DNA of 29,888 nucleotides from a virus, in the IMG/VR virus record IMGVR_UViG_3300049617_000433, positions 1-29,888 of that record. One strand, given 5' to 3'. Below are positions 1-7,276 of the stretch, in pieces. The position numbers and the translations under genes are program-made. Positions within the stretch are counted from its first letter, which is position 1, and every line of letters begins with the position of its first letter. Below the pieces are notes generated by a model. It was given only the letters and a program-made list of their open reading frames with translations, had not been told where the DNA came from and did no database searches.

Positions 1-333
1 CTAACTGCGCGCCAGGCGCCGGGCTGTGAGCAGCAGAATACGCCGGTCTTCGGCCGAGCAAGCCCGATACAGGCGCATGAGCGCGAGTTCATCCCCGAGC
101 AGGGACCCTGCCTCTCCCGAAACCAGATAGCCAAGGGAGGTATTAAGGACCTTGGCGATACGTTCCATGTTATCGCGGACTTGACCGGCACGGTCGGTTT
201 CCCACTGCGCAATTGCCGAGCGCGAAACGTTAAGTTTCGCCGCAAATTCGTCCTGAGTGAGATTGGCGGCCAGGCGGAGGGCCCGGATACGGGCACCGAC
301 CGATTCAGTGGGGGGTTGTTTCTTTGCTGACAT
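1..333 (-). CDS. XRE-family helix-turn-helix transcriptional regulator (probable prophage repressor)
   Basis: A 110-residue protein with a Cro/C1-type helix-turn-helix at about residues 13-70; the core LTQDEFAAKLNVSRSAIAQW (25-44) is typical of the XRE family. There is no S24 peptidase domain, so it is not a LexA/CI-type self-cleaving repressor. The C-terminal 40 residues (ELALMRLYRACSAEDRRILL) look helical and may serve dimerisation. It is the only leftward gene and faces away from the whole structural operon across an AT-rich control region, which is the usual arrangement of a prophage repressor that keeps the rightward genes off. The ATG at 331-333 has no strong ribosome site, so expression may be low. 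The family assignment is firm; the role as lysogeny repressor is inferred from position. Confidence 0.88.
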   Translation of the reverse strand: MSAKKQPPTESVGARIRALRLAANLTQDEFAAKLNVSRSAIAQWETDRAGQVRDNMERIAKVLNTSLGYLVSGEAGSLLGDELALMRLYRACSAEDRRILLLTARRLARS

Positions 334-369
334 GATTTCATTTTAACACAAAGTGGAGCCCGGCACCAC

Positions 370-407
370 GTTAGTATTTGTTGACATAAAATGTTATTTA
401 TACTAAC
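370..407. promoter_or_regulatory. Inverted-repeat candidate operator in the divergent control region
   Basis: GTTAGTAT (370-377) and ATACTAAC (400-407) are perfect 8-bp inverted repeats separated by 22 bp. A second pair, AACACAAA (345-352) and TTTGTGTT (409-416), surrounds them but is not concentric. Both pairs are seen directly. They flank or overlap the rightward promoter, so binding by the neighbouring XRE protein is a natural inference, not shown. Confidence 0.5.
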
Positions 408-409
408 AT
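381..409 (+). promoter_or_regulatory. Rightward sigma70-type promoter
   Basis: TTGACA (381-386) is a consensus -35 box, followed 17 bp later by TAACAT (404-409), a 4/6 match to the -10 box. Transcription would start near 416, about 18 bases before the ATG at 434. The -10 box overlaps the right half of the inverted repeat at 400-407, so a bound repressor would block it. This is probably the promoter of the rightward operon. Confidence 0.55.
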
Positions 410-433
410 TTGTGTTCACCGGGAGTGACCGAA

Positions 434-718
434 ATGCCCCAAGCCTTAAAATGGACCGAGGCCGCGGACGTTACAATTCGAGAGATGCGAAGGAACGGCT
501 GCTGTTGGGCCGAGATCGGCCGCACGCTTGGGTTGTCGCGAAATACGGTGATTGAGCGGGGCCGCCGGCTAAGGGCCGCGGCACCGATTCGCACCCGTGT
601 CACGGCGCCAGGGCCGCAAGTATCCGACGATCCGAACCGGCCCCCACTGCCAGCTGGCCACACGTTGACCTGGGGCTTATTAACGGACGCCGATTTTCCT
701 GGACTGGGCGAGCCATGA
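434..718 (+). CDS. Small helix-turn-helix protein, GcrA-like
   Basis: A 94-residue protein. Residues 6-48 (WTEAADVTIREMRRNGCCWAEIGRTLGLSRNTVIERGRRL, quoted here as two blocks: WTEAADVTIREMRRNG and CWAEIGRTLGLSRNTVIERG) resemble the N-terminal DNA-binding domain of GcrA-type regulators: a tryptophan-led first helix, then a helix-turn-helix with N-T-V-I. The tail is proline-rich. GcrA proteins of Alphaproteobacteria are sigma70 cofactors sensitive to CcrM methylation; whether this phage copy works that way is unknown. The ATG at 434 is preferred because GGAG at 422-425 lies 8 bases upstream; an in-frame ATG at 410 sits inside the promoter. Its stop overlaps the next start (ATGA at 715-718), so the two genes are translationally coupled. 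It could also be a small-terminase-like DNA-binding protein. Confidence 0.72.
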   Translation: MPQALKWTEAADVTIREMRRNGCCWAEIGRTLGLSRNTVIERGRRLRAAAPIRTRVTAPGPQVSDDPNRPPLPAGHTLTWGLLTDADFPGLGEP

Positions 719-1218
719 ATGCGATCATCCGCGTCATTCCGGCAGGACAAACTCTGAGTTCCGGCATCAAGGCGCGTCCGAAGCCGGCTCTTGCCGGGGA
801 CGCTGCATCAGCGCTTTCTGAGGACCAGGTTCTGGCGCGGCTGGAGGAGGCGGGAGCAACGCTTTTGGCGCTTCCGGCGCACGGTTATTCAACCTCAATG
901 CGGCAGATGCGATTTGACATCGTACACACGGCGCTGGAGGCTTACGGGTGGGACGTGTCCGTCATGCGGCCGCCCGCCCCTACCGCCGCGGCAATTTCGG
1001 CGATGGATGAAGCGTTCGAATGGCTGGGTTTGATCCCGGAACAGTCTTACTTATTGCGCCGCATTTTGGGCGCGCGGGCCTTGGTCCATCCACTAACCGG
1101 GCGGCATTTGTTTCCCTGGCGCCGGTTGGCCACGCTGCTCGGCGCCGACCACAAATCGGTTCAGCGCTGGCACCGTCATGGTCTTAAACTGATTTCGGCA
1201 GCTCTAAGTAAACGCTAG
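715..1218 (+). CDS. DUF6362-like protein, candidate small terminase subunit
   Basis: A 167-residue protein. The middle and C-terminus follow the pattern I associate with DUF6362 proteins of alphaproteobacterial prophages: AATLLALPAHG early on, a central AMDEAFEWLGLIP stretch, then a helix-turn-helix-like end FPWRRLATLLGADHKSVQRW (about residues 133-152). The family has no established function that I know of. The position directly ahead of the packaging genes and a DNA-binding-like C-terminus make a small terminase subunit (recognition of phage DNA) a reasonable inference. It overlaps the upstream gene by 4 bases. Downstream, the expected immediate large-terminase gene is displaced by 0.7 kb of decayed sequence. 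Confidence 0.65.
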   Translation: MNAIIRVIPAGQTLSSGIKARPKPALAGDAASALSEDQVLARLEEAGATLLALPAHGYSTSMRQMRFDIVHTALEAYGWDVSVMRPPAPTAAAISAMDEAFEWLGLIPEQSYLLRRILGARALVHPLTGRHLFPWRRLATLLGADHKSVQRWHRHGLKLISAALSKR

Positions 1219-1883
1219 TTTAAGATATGGGCCCTGCGGGCAGCGACTGGTTGGCGCCGAGGTAAGCGCCAGTACCGCGACGCCATCGGTTTTTGGTGGA
1301 ATTGGGCTGCCGGATTTTATGCACCGACGCTGGCTATGATTTTTCGGCTGGCTTTCAGCCTTATCGTGGGGCTGCCGGCATCGCCCCATAATCGTTCCAG
1401 CGTTTCCCCGAATGACTATTATAATACTGCAATTGCCCGCCTTTGCCTGGGCCGGCCGATTGCGGGGGGTGAGGAAGTCATCCCATATCTGATGGGTGGC
1501 TATCAGAATTGGCGCCCTGAGGTAGGCGGACATAATAATCTGGGCGCGTTCTACCACGGCGGTCTGGTTGGCACAGGGCTAAAATTCGATGTCACCGCTG
1601 GTCCGATGCTGGTGGTTAGCGCGTCGGCCTAAGGGATGGCGGTGATCGGCGCACCCATTTCCGCGCCATCCGAAAATTTTACCGGGAATTTTGGAACCAG
1701 CGCGGAGGAATGGTGTGGTCTGGACGCCGATTATCGGTTGGAGCAATCTTGGTGGGCCTTCGCCGGCTTGGGCGTTACACACGACGACTATACTGGATCA
1801 AAGCCGGGTTTTGGTGTGCGTACGAGCCGTTTAGCTCGACTCTACAGGTGAGTTCGACGTTCGGCGCGGCTTATGGGTTCTGA
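1219..1883 (+). pseudogene. Degraded outer-membrane beta-barrel protein gene
   Basis: No intact gene fits here, but conceptual fragments in three frames line up in order as an outer-membrane barrel. They are GAEVSASTATPSVFGGIGLP (about 1253-1312), then DAGYDFSAGFQPYRGAAGIA (about 1326-1385), then NDYYNTAIARLCLGRP followed by VIPYLMGGYQNWRPEVGG (about 1411-1530). An in-frame TAA at 1630-1632 interrupts it, after which the same frame resumes (APSENFTGNFGTSAEE, GLDADYRL, WWAFAGLGVTHDDYTG). A final frameshift near 1825 leads into AYEPFSSTLQVSSTFGAAYG and a terminal Phe before TGA at 1881. Alternating beta-strand patterns and the C-terminal Phe are marks of Bam-assembled barrels. At least three frameshifts plus one nonsense codon show loss of function. 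The N-terminus is missing. Probably an old lysogenic-conversion (moron) gene. Confidence 0.72.
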
Positions 1884-1935
1884 TCTCACTAAAATTTCTA
1901 ACATCACATTATTTTTCTTGCCCACATGCCCCGCT

Positions 1936-1977
1936 TTGACATATAGAACTTGACATACTGGTTCTTTACGCGATCAT
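1936..1977 (+). promoter_or_regulatory. Tandem TTGACATA boxes, candidate promoter ahead of the large terminase
   Basis: TTGACATA occurs at 1936-1943 and again at 1950-1957. The second TTGACA (1950-1955) is followed after 16 bp by GATCAT (1972-1977), a 4/6 match to a -10 box, which would place the transcript start about 14 bases before the ATG at 1998. The same 8-mer forms the -35 region of the promoter at 381. This may be a late promoter, or the repeat may bind a regulator. Confidence 0.35.
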
Positions 1978-1997
1978 TCGGGACCCCATTCTACTTC

Positions 1998-3359
1998 ATG
2001 GCTGGCGATGCCGGGTTTCTGGATTTTGCGATCCAGGTTCTGGGTGAGAGCGCGAGGCAGCCGGCGAGGCACCATCGGCTTCTCATAACGCATCTGGAGG
2101 ATGTGGCCGGCGGCAGATGCGACCGCTTGATGGTTCACATGCCTCCGGGATCGGCAAAATCAACCTACGGATCGGTCCTCTTTCCAGCATATTTTTTTAG
2201 CCGGCATCCGGGCCGACAGATTATTGCAACGGCGCATACCGCATCGCTGGCCAACTACTTTGGCCGTTATGTTCGCAATACGGTAGTCGAGCATGGAGAC
2301 CTTCTTGGCCTGAGCATTGCGAAAGAGAGCCGCGCATCCGCGCAGTTTTCGTTGCGTGATGGTGGCGAATATTTCGCCTCTGGCGTTCGTGGCCCGATCA
2401 CCGGTCGCCGCGCCGATCTGATATTGATCGATGATCCGATCAAATCATGGGCCGAGGCGGAGAGTCAGGTTTCAAGGGACGCTCTATACGATTGGTATCG
2501 AGCGGAACTTTCCGCGCGTTTGAAACCCAACGGCTCAATCGTCCTGATCATGACGCGTTGGCATCAAGACGATCTTTCGGGACGCCTGATGCGGTCTGAG
2601 GCCGCCTGGCGCTGCCTGACATTACCAGCTTTGGCCATGGCGGACGATCCGTTGGGACGCACGCTCGGCGAAGCGCTTTGGCCGGAGTTGCAGGATGAAG
2701 ACGCAATTTTCAGGCGGCGCCAAGAGGTGGGCGAACGAGCCTTCACTGCCATGTATCAGCAGGATCCGCGGCCGACAGATTCCACATTATTCAATACTAA
2801 CAAAGTGAAAATTGTCGCCGAGATTCCGGCTTTGGCTCGGACGATCAGGGCCTGGGATCTGGCCGCGACGGCAGCGGCGACAGGGAACAACCCCGATTAT
2901 ACGGTAGGGTTGAAGCTTGGCGTCACCGACGATTCTGTGATGTTCGTGCTGGATATCATCAGATTTCGGGCGTCGCCGGCCGAGGTCGAGGCGAAAATCT
3001 TGGCAACCGCGAGAGTAGACGGGACCGGTACGATAATTGCGCTGGCGCAGGATCCTGGCCAAGCCGGGAAGGCACAAATCGCCATGTTGTCCATCAAGCT
3101 CGACGGTTTTAAGGTTGCGACTTCCCCGGAGACGGGTGGCAAGATCACGCGCGCGATGCCGGCCGCGACGCGGATGGATAGTGGAAATATCATGCTCCTG
3201 GCGGCGCCATGGAATGAAAATTTCCTGGCTGAACTATCTGCGTTCCCAGAGTCTTCCAAAGACGATCAAGTTGATGCCCTGTCACGCGCCGTAAATACGC
3301 TAGTGACAACCAACGCTGCGATGACCCGGCGATTCAGCATTCCCCTTATAGGACGCTGA
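1998..3359 (+). CDS. terL: Terminase large subunit (ATPase and nuclease)
   Basis: A 453-residue packaging motor that pumps DNA into the prohead and cuts it. From the ATG at 1998: Walker A MPPGSAKST (48-56), Walker B LILIDD (141-146), a coupling motif MTRWHQDDL (185-193), then an RNase H-like nuclease domain with RAWDLAAT (Asp 287), QDPGQAGK (Asp 352) and KDDQVDAL (Asp 426 region). All motifs are intact, so the motor should be active. A TTG at 1950 would add 16 residues, but it lies inside the second TTGACA box and has no ribosome site; the ATG puts PARHHRLLI near the start, as expected for the family. The portal gene follows 22 bases later. Confidence 0.95.
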   Translation: MAGDAGFLDFAIQVLGESARQPARHHRLLITHLEDVAGGRCDRLMVHMPPGSAKSTYGSVLFPAYFFSRHPGRQIIATAHTASLANYFGRYVRNTVVEHGDLLGLSIAKESRASAQFSLRDGGEYFASGVRGPITGRRADLILIDDPIKSWAEAESQVSRDALYDWYRAELSARLKPNGSIVLIMTRWHQDDLSGRLMRSEAAWRCLTLPALAMADDPLGRTLGEALWPELQDEDAIFRRRQEVGERAFTAMYQQDPRPTDSTLFNTNKVKIVAEIPALARTIRAWDLAATAAATGNNPDYTVGLKLGVTDDSVMFVLDIIRFRASPAEVEAKILATARVDGTGTIIALAQDPGQAGKAQIAMLSIKLDGFKVATSPETGGKITRAMPAATRMDSGNIMLLAAPWNENFLAELSAFPESSKDDQVDALSRAVNTLVTTNAAMTRRFSIPLIGR

Positions 3360-3381
3360 AGCTATAGCTCTGCGAGGCGGA

Positions 3382-4776
3382 ATGTTCGAGACGATATGCG
3401 ATACGGTACCCGCCGATGGTACGATGCCGGCCCGGACGAGGCGGCTGGATCTATTGCGCCGGGTTCTGGAGGGCACCATCTATGATGGGCTGCCATACCA
3501 GTTTCATGAAGAGCGTAACAGCGCCGGCGAATACGTGCCGCTGCGGATGCGACGACCGTCGGTGCGCTACGGGTTATGCCGTGTTGTGGTTGAGGATTCG
3601 GTCGCACTTCTATTCAGTGCGGCGCATTTCCCAAGTGTCGAATGTGCCGATCCGGAGATGATGGCAGCGCTGGCAGATATCATCCATGAGACTCGTTTGA
3701 ATGAGGTGATGATCGATGCGGCGATCCGAGGCTCGGTGGGTTCGGTTGCGGTGCTCATGCGCGTTCTGCGCGGCCGGGTTTTTTTCTGCGTTCTGGAGAG
3801 CTTGTATTTAACCCCCGAATGGGACGTTTTGGCGCCGGATACGCTGAGCCGCGTGACCGAAACCTACAAGGTGAGTGGGGCGGACCTGGTTGCTCAGGGT
3901 TATGAAAATGTCGATGTAGGTAAGATTTATTGGTTTCGGCGTGTTTGGGATGCCAATGCGGAAAGCTGGTATCTGCCATGGGCTGTCGATGAGCCGTCAT
4001 CTGAACCTGTGAAGGACTCAAAACGCAGCGTCGTCCACGGTCTGGGATTCGTCCCTCTGGTGTGGATACGCAATCTCCCGGGTGGCGATACCGTAGATGG
4101 CGCCTGTACATTTCGCGCTGCAATCGAGACTGGCATCGAGATTGACTACCAGTTGAGCCAAGCTGGGCGGGGCTTGAAGTACAGCTCGGACCCGACGCTG
4201 TTGATTAAGGAGCCCGCCACCAGTGATTCCGAGATCGTAAAAGGTGCTGGCAACGCATTGGTGGTGTCGGAGAAGGGTGATGCCAAGCTCCTTGAGATCG
4301 GCGGAACGGCCAGCGAAGCGGTGATCTCTTACGTGCGGACATTGCGTGAGTTTGCGCTGGAGGCGGTTCACGGCAATCGGGCCAGCGCCGACCGTTTGAC
4401 CGCAGCGCAATCCGGGCGGGCGCTCGAGCTCATGAACCAGGGATTGATCTGGCTTGCCGATAATTTACGAATTTCTTACGGAAATGGGGGCGTTTTGGCA
4501 CTCTTGAAGATGGTCATTCGCGCGTCCCAGGTTTTTCCGTTGGTGGTAATGGGTGAGACGTTGCCGCTCCTGGATCTGACCCAGCGTCTGACATTGCGTT
4601 GGCCGCGTTGGTACCCGCTATCAGCGGATGACCGGTTGAAGGAAGCGCAGGCGATCGCAACCCTGACTGGAGCGGGCCAACTCTCCCAGGAAAGTGGCGT
4701 TAAAGCGCTGGCTGCGACGAACGGAATTGCGGATGTACAGGCTGAGCTGAACGCCATCGACCAGGACACGCCATGA
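3382..4776 (+). CDS. Phage portal protein (SPP1 gp6-like)
   Basis: A 464-residue protein directly after the large terminase and before a scaffold-like gene, the canonical portal position and length. Portals form the dodecameric ring at one head vertex through which DNA passes. Supporting sequence: an N-terminal helical region (RRLDLLRRVLEG), RVVVEDSVALLFS, a central beta-rich wing region (KIYWFRRVW, VPLVWIRNLP), then the long helical stem/clip region ending in ETGIEIDYQLSQAG and NRASADRLTAAQSGRALELM, which is very typical of SPP1/gp6-type portals. GAGGCGG lies just upstream of the ATG. The stop overlaps the next start (ATGA at 4773). Confidence 0.88.
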   Translation: MFETICDTVPADGTMPARTRRLDLLRRVLEGTIYDGLPYQFHEERNSAGEYVPLRMRRPSVRYGLCRVVVEDSVALLFSAAHFPSVECADPEMMAALADIIHETRLNEVMIDAAIRGSVGSVAVLMRVLRGRVFFCVLESLYLTPEWDVLAPDTLSRVTETYKVSGADLVAQGYENVDVGKIYWFRRVWDANAESWYLPWAVDEPSSEPVKDSKRSVVHGLGFVPLVWIRNLPGGDTVDGACTFRAAIETGIEIDYQLSQAGRGLKYSSDPTLLIKEPATSDSEIVKGAGNALVVSEKGDAKLLEIGGTASEAVISYVRTLREFALEAVHGNRASADRLTAAQSGRALELMNQGLIWLADNLRISYGNGGVLALLKMVIRASQVFPLVVMGETLPLLDLTQRLTLRWPRWYPLSADDRLKEAQAIATLTGAGQLSQESGVKALAATNGIADVQAELNAIDQDTP

Positions 4777-5165
4777 CAGACGAATCAAATGAGCCGCCAG
4801 AGAATTGGCAAATTCGCGCGGAGACGGCGGAAGCCGCGTTGACGCGGGTGCAAGCGGAAACCGAGGCTCGACTGATCCGTGCCGAACTGAAGGCTGAAGC
4901 GATCCGCGCCGGCATGGTGGACCTGGATGGATTGAAGCTTTTGGATCTCGCCGAGATCAGGTTGAACGGCACCGGCGAGGTCGCCGATGCATCCGGCATT
5001 TTCACAAAATTGAAGCGGCAAAAGCCGTGGCTATTCGGTAGCCCAGCGTCTTCCTCGGCGGCCGCAAATCCGCCACGGCCGGACCCGCCTCGCATGCGGC
5101 ACGCGAATGAGCTGAGTCACGAGGAATGGCTGGCGGCCAAGGCGGCGTTGCTGCGACGGCGCTAG
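4773..5165 (+). CDS. Probable capsid scaffolding protein
   Basis: A 130-residue, highly charged, helical protein. Residues 14-50 form a coiled coil rich in Ala, Glu and Arg (RAETAEAALTRVQAETEARL); then comes a DLDGLKLLDLAEI segment and LKRQKPWLFG (about 82-91). A short coiled coil followed by a KPWLFG-like end is what I associate with internal scaffolds of alphaproteobacterial prophages. The C-terminal basic tail (AKAALLRRR) could contact the capsid subunit. Its place between portal and major capsid, with 4-base coupling to the portal, supports a scaffold role. No protease motif is seen. Function is inferred from position and composition. Confidence 0.68.
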   Translation: MTDESNEPPENWQIRAETAEAALTRVQAETEARLIRAELKAEAIRAGMVDLDGLKLLDLAEIRLNGTGEVADASGIFTKLKRQKPWLFGSPASSSAAANPPRPDPPRMRHANELSHEEWLAAKAALLRRR

Positions 5166-5231
5166 GTCCAGTCAAGACGGTGGAATGCGCTGGCGATTCC
5201 GCTCTACCACTAAATATTGGAGAATCTGACG

Positions 5232-6554
5232 ATGGGTATACAAAATTTTCCGGCCGCTCTGCAGCCGATTATTCAACAGGGTTTTCTGGAGCGCGAGTTC
5301 GAAACGGCGCTGAAATCGCGGCTGGGCTATCGGCTGATCGCTGATCGCGAGGAATTTGCCGTTGGCATCGGTGAAACGTTGACGAAGACGAGGGCCGGAT
5401 TGAAGCCGAGCGTGACGGTGCCGCTGCCGGCCGCCACCAATACGAACCTTGACAATGGATTGACATCGACGAACTGGGGTGTCGAACAATACACGATATC
5501 CCTCAACTTTTACGCGGCGACTCAGGACCTCAACATGGTGACGAGCCGTGTTGGCATCGCCAGTCAGTTTTTGCAAAATGCGGCGACCAATGGTGAGCAA
5601 GCAGCGCGCAGCCTGGATGAATTGGCGCGCAATGCGTTATTTGCGCCCTATTTCGGCGGCAACACGCGGGTGCTCACAACTTTGAGCGGCGCCGGGCCGA
5701 GCCTGGAGGTGGATGATGTTCGGGGTTTCCAAAGCGTCTTCGTCAACGGTGTTCAGCAGGCGGTCTCGTCCACGTACCCGATGACCGTGACGGTGGGATC
5801 CGACGCGTATAGTCTTGTCGGGGTAACACCGGATGCCAATAATTTATCGACGGCCCCTGGCGGGATTTCTGGACAATTGGTGTTTGCCAGCAACGTGACG
5901 GTGGTCGACGGTACCGCCGGAAGCGCGGTGCAGGCGGCGACGGCGAGTGCAATTGTGCGGCCCGCGAACCGCGCGACGACCGCAGCGCTACAGGCGACAG
6001 ATACGCTGACGATGGGTAATCTGCTGGATGCGGTGGCTCTGCTTCGCCGCAATGCGGTGCCTCTGGTGGACGGCGTGTATAATTGCTATCTCGATCCGGT
6101 TTCTGCCCGGCAACTGTTCGCTGATCCGGACTTCAAACAGCTTTTCACCGGAGCCACGTCCAGCAATCCGGTGTTCCGGCAGGGAATGGTCAGCGACTTT
6201 CTTGGTCTGCGCTTCATCACGACAACCGAAGCCTATGTTCAATCGTCACCGAGCATTGCCGGACTCTACGTCCGGCGGCCAATCGTCTGCGGACAAGGCG
6301 CGCTGATTGAGGGCGATTTTGCCGGCATGGCGGCGGACGACGTGGCGCCCAAGGACAGCCTGGTCAACGTGATCGACAATGTCGCGATGGTGACACGCGA
6401 ACCGATCGACCGGCTGCAACAGATCATCGCGCAAAGCTGGTACTGGATCGGTGGGTTTTGCGCACCCTCTGATACCACCACGACGCCGACGACGGTGCCG
6501 ACCGCCACCAATGCGAACTACAAGCGCGCGGTGATGCTCGAGCATATCGGGTAA
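5232..6554 (+). CDS. Major capsid protein
   Basis: A 440-residue protein that should form the icosahedral shell. The ATG at 5232 is chosen because GGAGA at 5219-5223 lies 8 bases upstream; a TTG at 5217 is in frame but lacks a site. An N-terminal arm with FLEREFETALKSRLGYRLIA is followed by a beta-rich region (LTKTRAGLKPSVTVPLPAAT) and AATQDLNMV. Then an Ala/Thr/Val-rich insertion of about 130 residues (roughly 145-275) interrupts it. The HK97-like core resumes with LLDAVALLRRNAVPLVDGVY, a PVSARQLFADPDF stretch and DFLGLRFITTTEAY. The last pattern resembles P22 gp5 / N4 gp56-type capsids. The fold assignment is by pattern and by gene order. Confidence 0.85.
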   Translation: MGIQNFPAALQPIIQQGFLEREFETALKSRLGYRLIADREEFAVGIGETLTKTRAGLKPSVTVPLPAATNTNLDNGLTSTNWGVEQYTISLNFYAATQDLNMVTSRVGIASQFLQNAATNGEQAARSLDELARNALFAPYFGGNTRVLTTLSGAGPSLEVDDVRGFQSVFVNGVQQAVSSTYPMTVTVGSDAYSLVGVTPDANNLSTAPGGISGQLVFASNVTVVDGTAGSAVQAATASAIVRPANRATTAALQATDTLTMGNLLDAVALLRRNAVPLVDGVYNCYLDPVSARQLFADPDFKQLFTGATSSNPVFRQGMVSDFLGLRFITTTEAYVQSSPSIAGLYVRRPIVCGQGALIEGDFAGMAADDVAPKDSLVNVIDNVAMVTREPIDRLQQIIAQSWYWIGGFCAPSDTTTTPTTVPTATNANYKRAVMLEHIG

Positions 6555-6565
6555 GGGGGCGAGAC

Positions 6566-6874
6566 ATGTCAACGGGTTCAATCCAGCCGTTCCGCCCTGC
6601 GGGCACAGCCAGCGTCGCAGCGTCGGCGACGTCCGGTAGCGTGCCGTTGGCCGGCGGTGGTCACGCGGTGCTGGTCTATAATGCGTCCAGCGCGACTGCG
6701 TTTTTTCGCCTTGGCGCCGGTGCGGGATTGACGGCTTTGCTGTCAGATACCCCTGTACCGGCGGGGGCCCGCATGCTGGTTGATGGTGGACCTTTCGTCA
6801 AATACGCGGCGGCAGTTCTCGCGGCTGGAACCGGAACGGTTTATTTCACGCTCGGTGACGGGGACACCTACTAG
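6566..6874 (+). CDS. Small beta-rich structural protein, possible head decoration protein
   Basis: A 102-residue protein made almost entirely of Ala, Gly, Ser, Thr and Val in alternating patterns (GGHAVLVYNASSATAFFRLG, then GTGTVYFTLGDGDTY), which suggests an all-beta sandwich. It lies 11 bases after the major capsid gene and 2 bases before a probable connector gene, and has a GGGGCGAGA ribosome site. Small beta proteins directly after the capsid gene are often outer-shell decoration or stabilising proteins. I do not recognise a named family, so the role rests on position and composition only. Confidence 0.6.
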   Translation: MSTGSIQPFRPAGTASVAASATSGSVPLAGGGHAVLVYNASSATAFFRLGAGAGLTALLSDTPVPAGARMLVDGGPFVKYAAAVLAAGTGTVYFTLGDGDTY

Positions 6875-6876
6875 CT

Positions 6877-7272
6877 ATGTCCGGCACGGTGCCAACCGCT
6901 TTCACCGATGCGCAGAAGACCGATGTGCGGCGCTTCTGCGGCTATCCTGCGTATGGCGCCGGCGCCACGGGTTTTGAGTCATGGCGGTTTTTCCAGGCCT
7001 ACGGCACGCTGGAATATCGCATGAACAACCTGTCGCCGGCCGAGATCGCGGTGACGCTGCAGTATTTGATCACGCTGAATATGCTGGAGGCGGCGATTCC
7101 TCCCGCTTCCGGTAATTTGGACACCGAAAGTGCGGCAGCTTGGACGCACAACCCGAATGAGACACGGGATCGGATGAATTTGTTTGATAGCTGGCGCCGC
7201 CGGTTGTGCGGATTCATGGGTATTCCGCCCGGTCCGGCCTTGGCGGATACCGGCATAACGCTGGTGGTATAG
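6877..7272 (+). CDS. Putative head-completion / connector protein
   Basis: A 131-residue, mostly helical protein with aromatic-rich segments (TDAQKTDVRRFCGYPAYG, then FESWRFFQAYGTLEYRM) and a helical core SPAEIAVTLQYLITLNMLEA. It sits two bases downstream of the previous gene and 4 bases before the next. In contractile-tailed phages the genes between capsid and tail terminator usually encode adaptor and stopper proteins that join the portal to the tail. The helical nature would suit an adaptor (gp6/gp15-like). I do not recognise a specific family. Confidence 0.58.
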   Translation: MSGTVPTAFTDAQKTDVRRFCGYPAYGAGATGFESWRFFQAYGTLEYRMNNLSPAEIAVTLQYLITLNMLEAAIPPASGNLDTESAAAWTHNPNETRDRMNLFDSWRRRLCGFMGIPPGPALADTGITLVV

Positions 7273-7276
7273 TGTT

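Noticed and set aside
403-750. Leftward 115-codon open frame opposite the GcrA-like gene
   Set aside because: It overlaps two coupled rightward genes, has no ribosome site and shows no family pattern; a shadow of high-GC coding sequence.
1950-1997. TTG start adding 16 residues to the large terminase
   Set aside because: No ribosome site, the TTG is part of a TTGACA box, and the added residues (TYWFFTRSFGTPFYF) do not resemble terminase N-termini.
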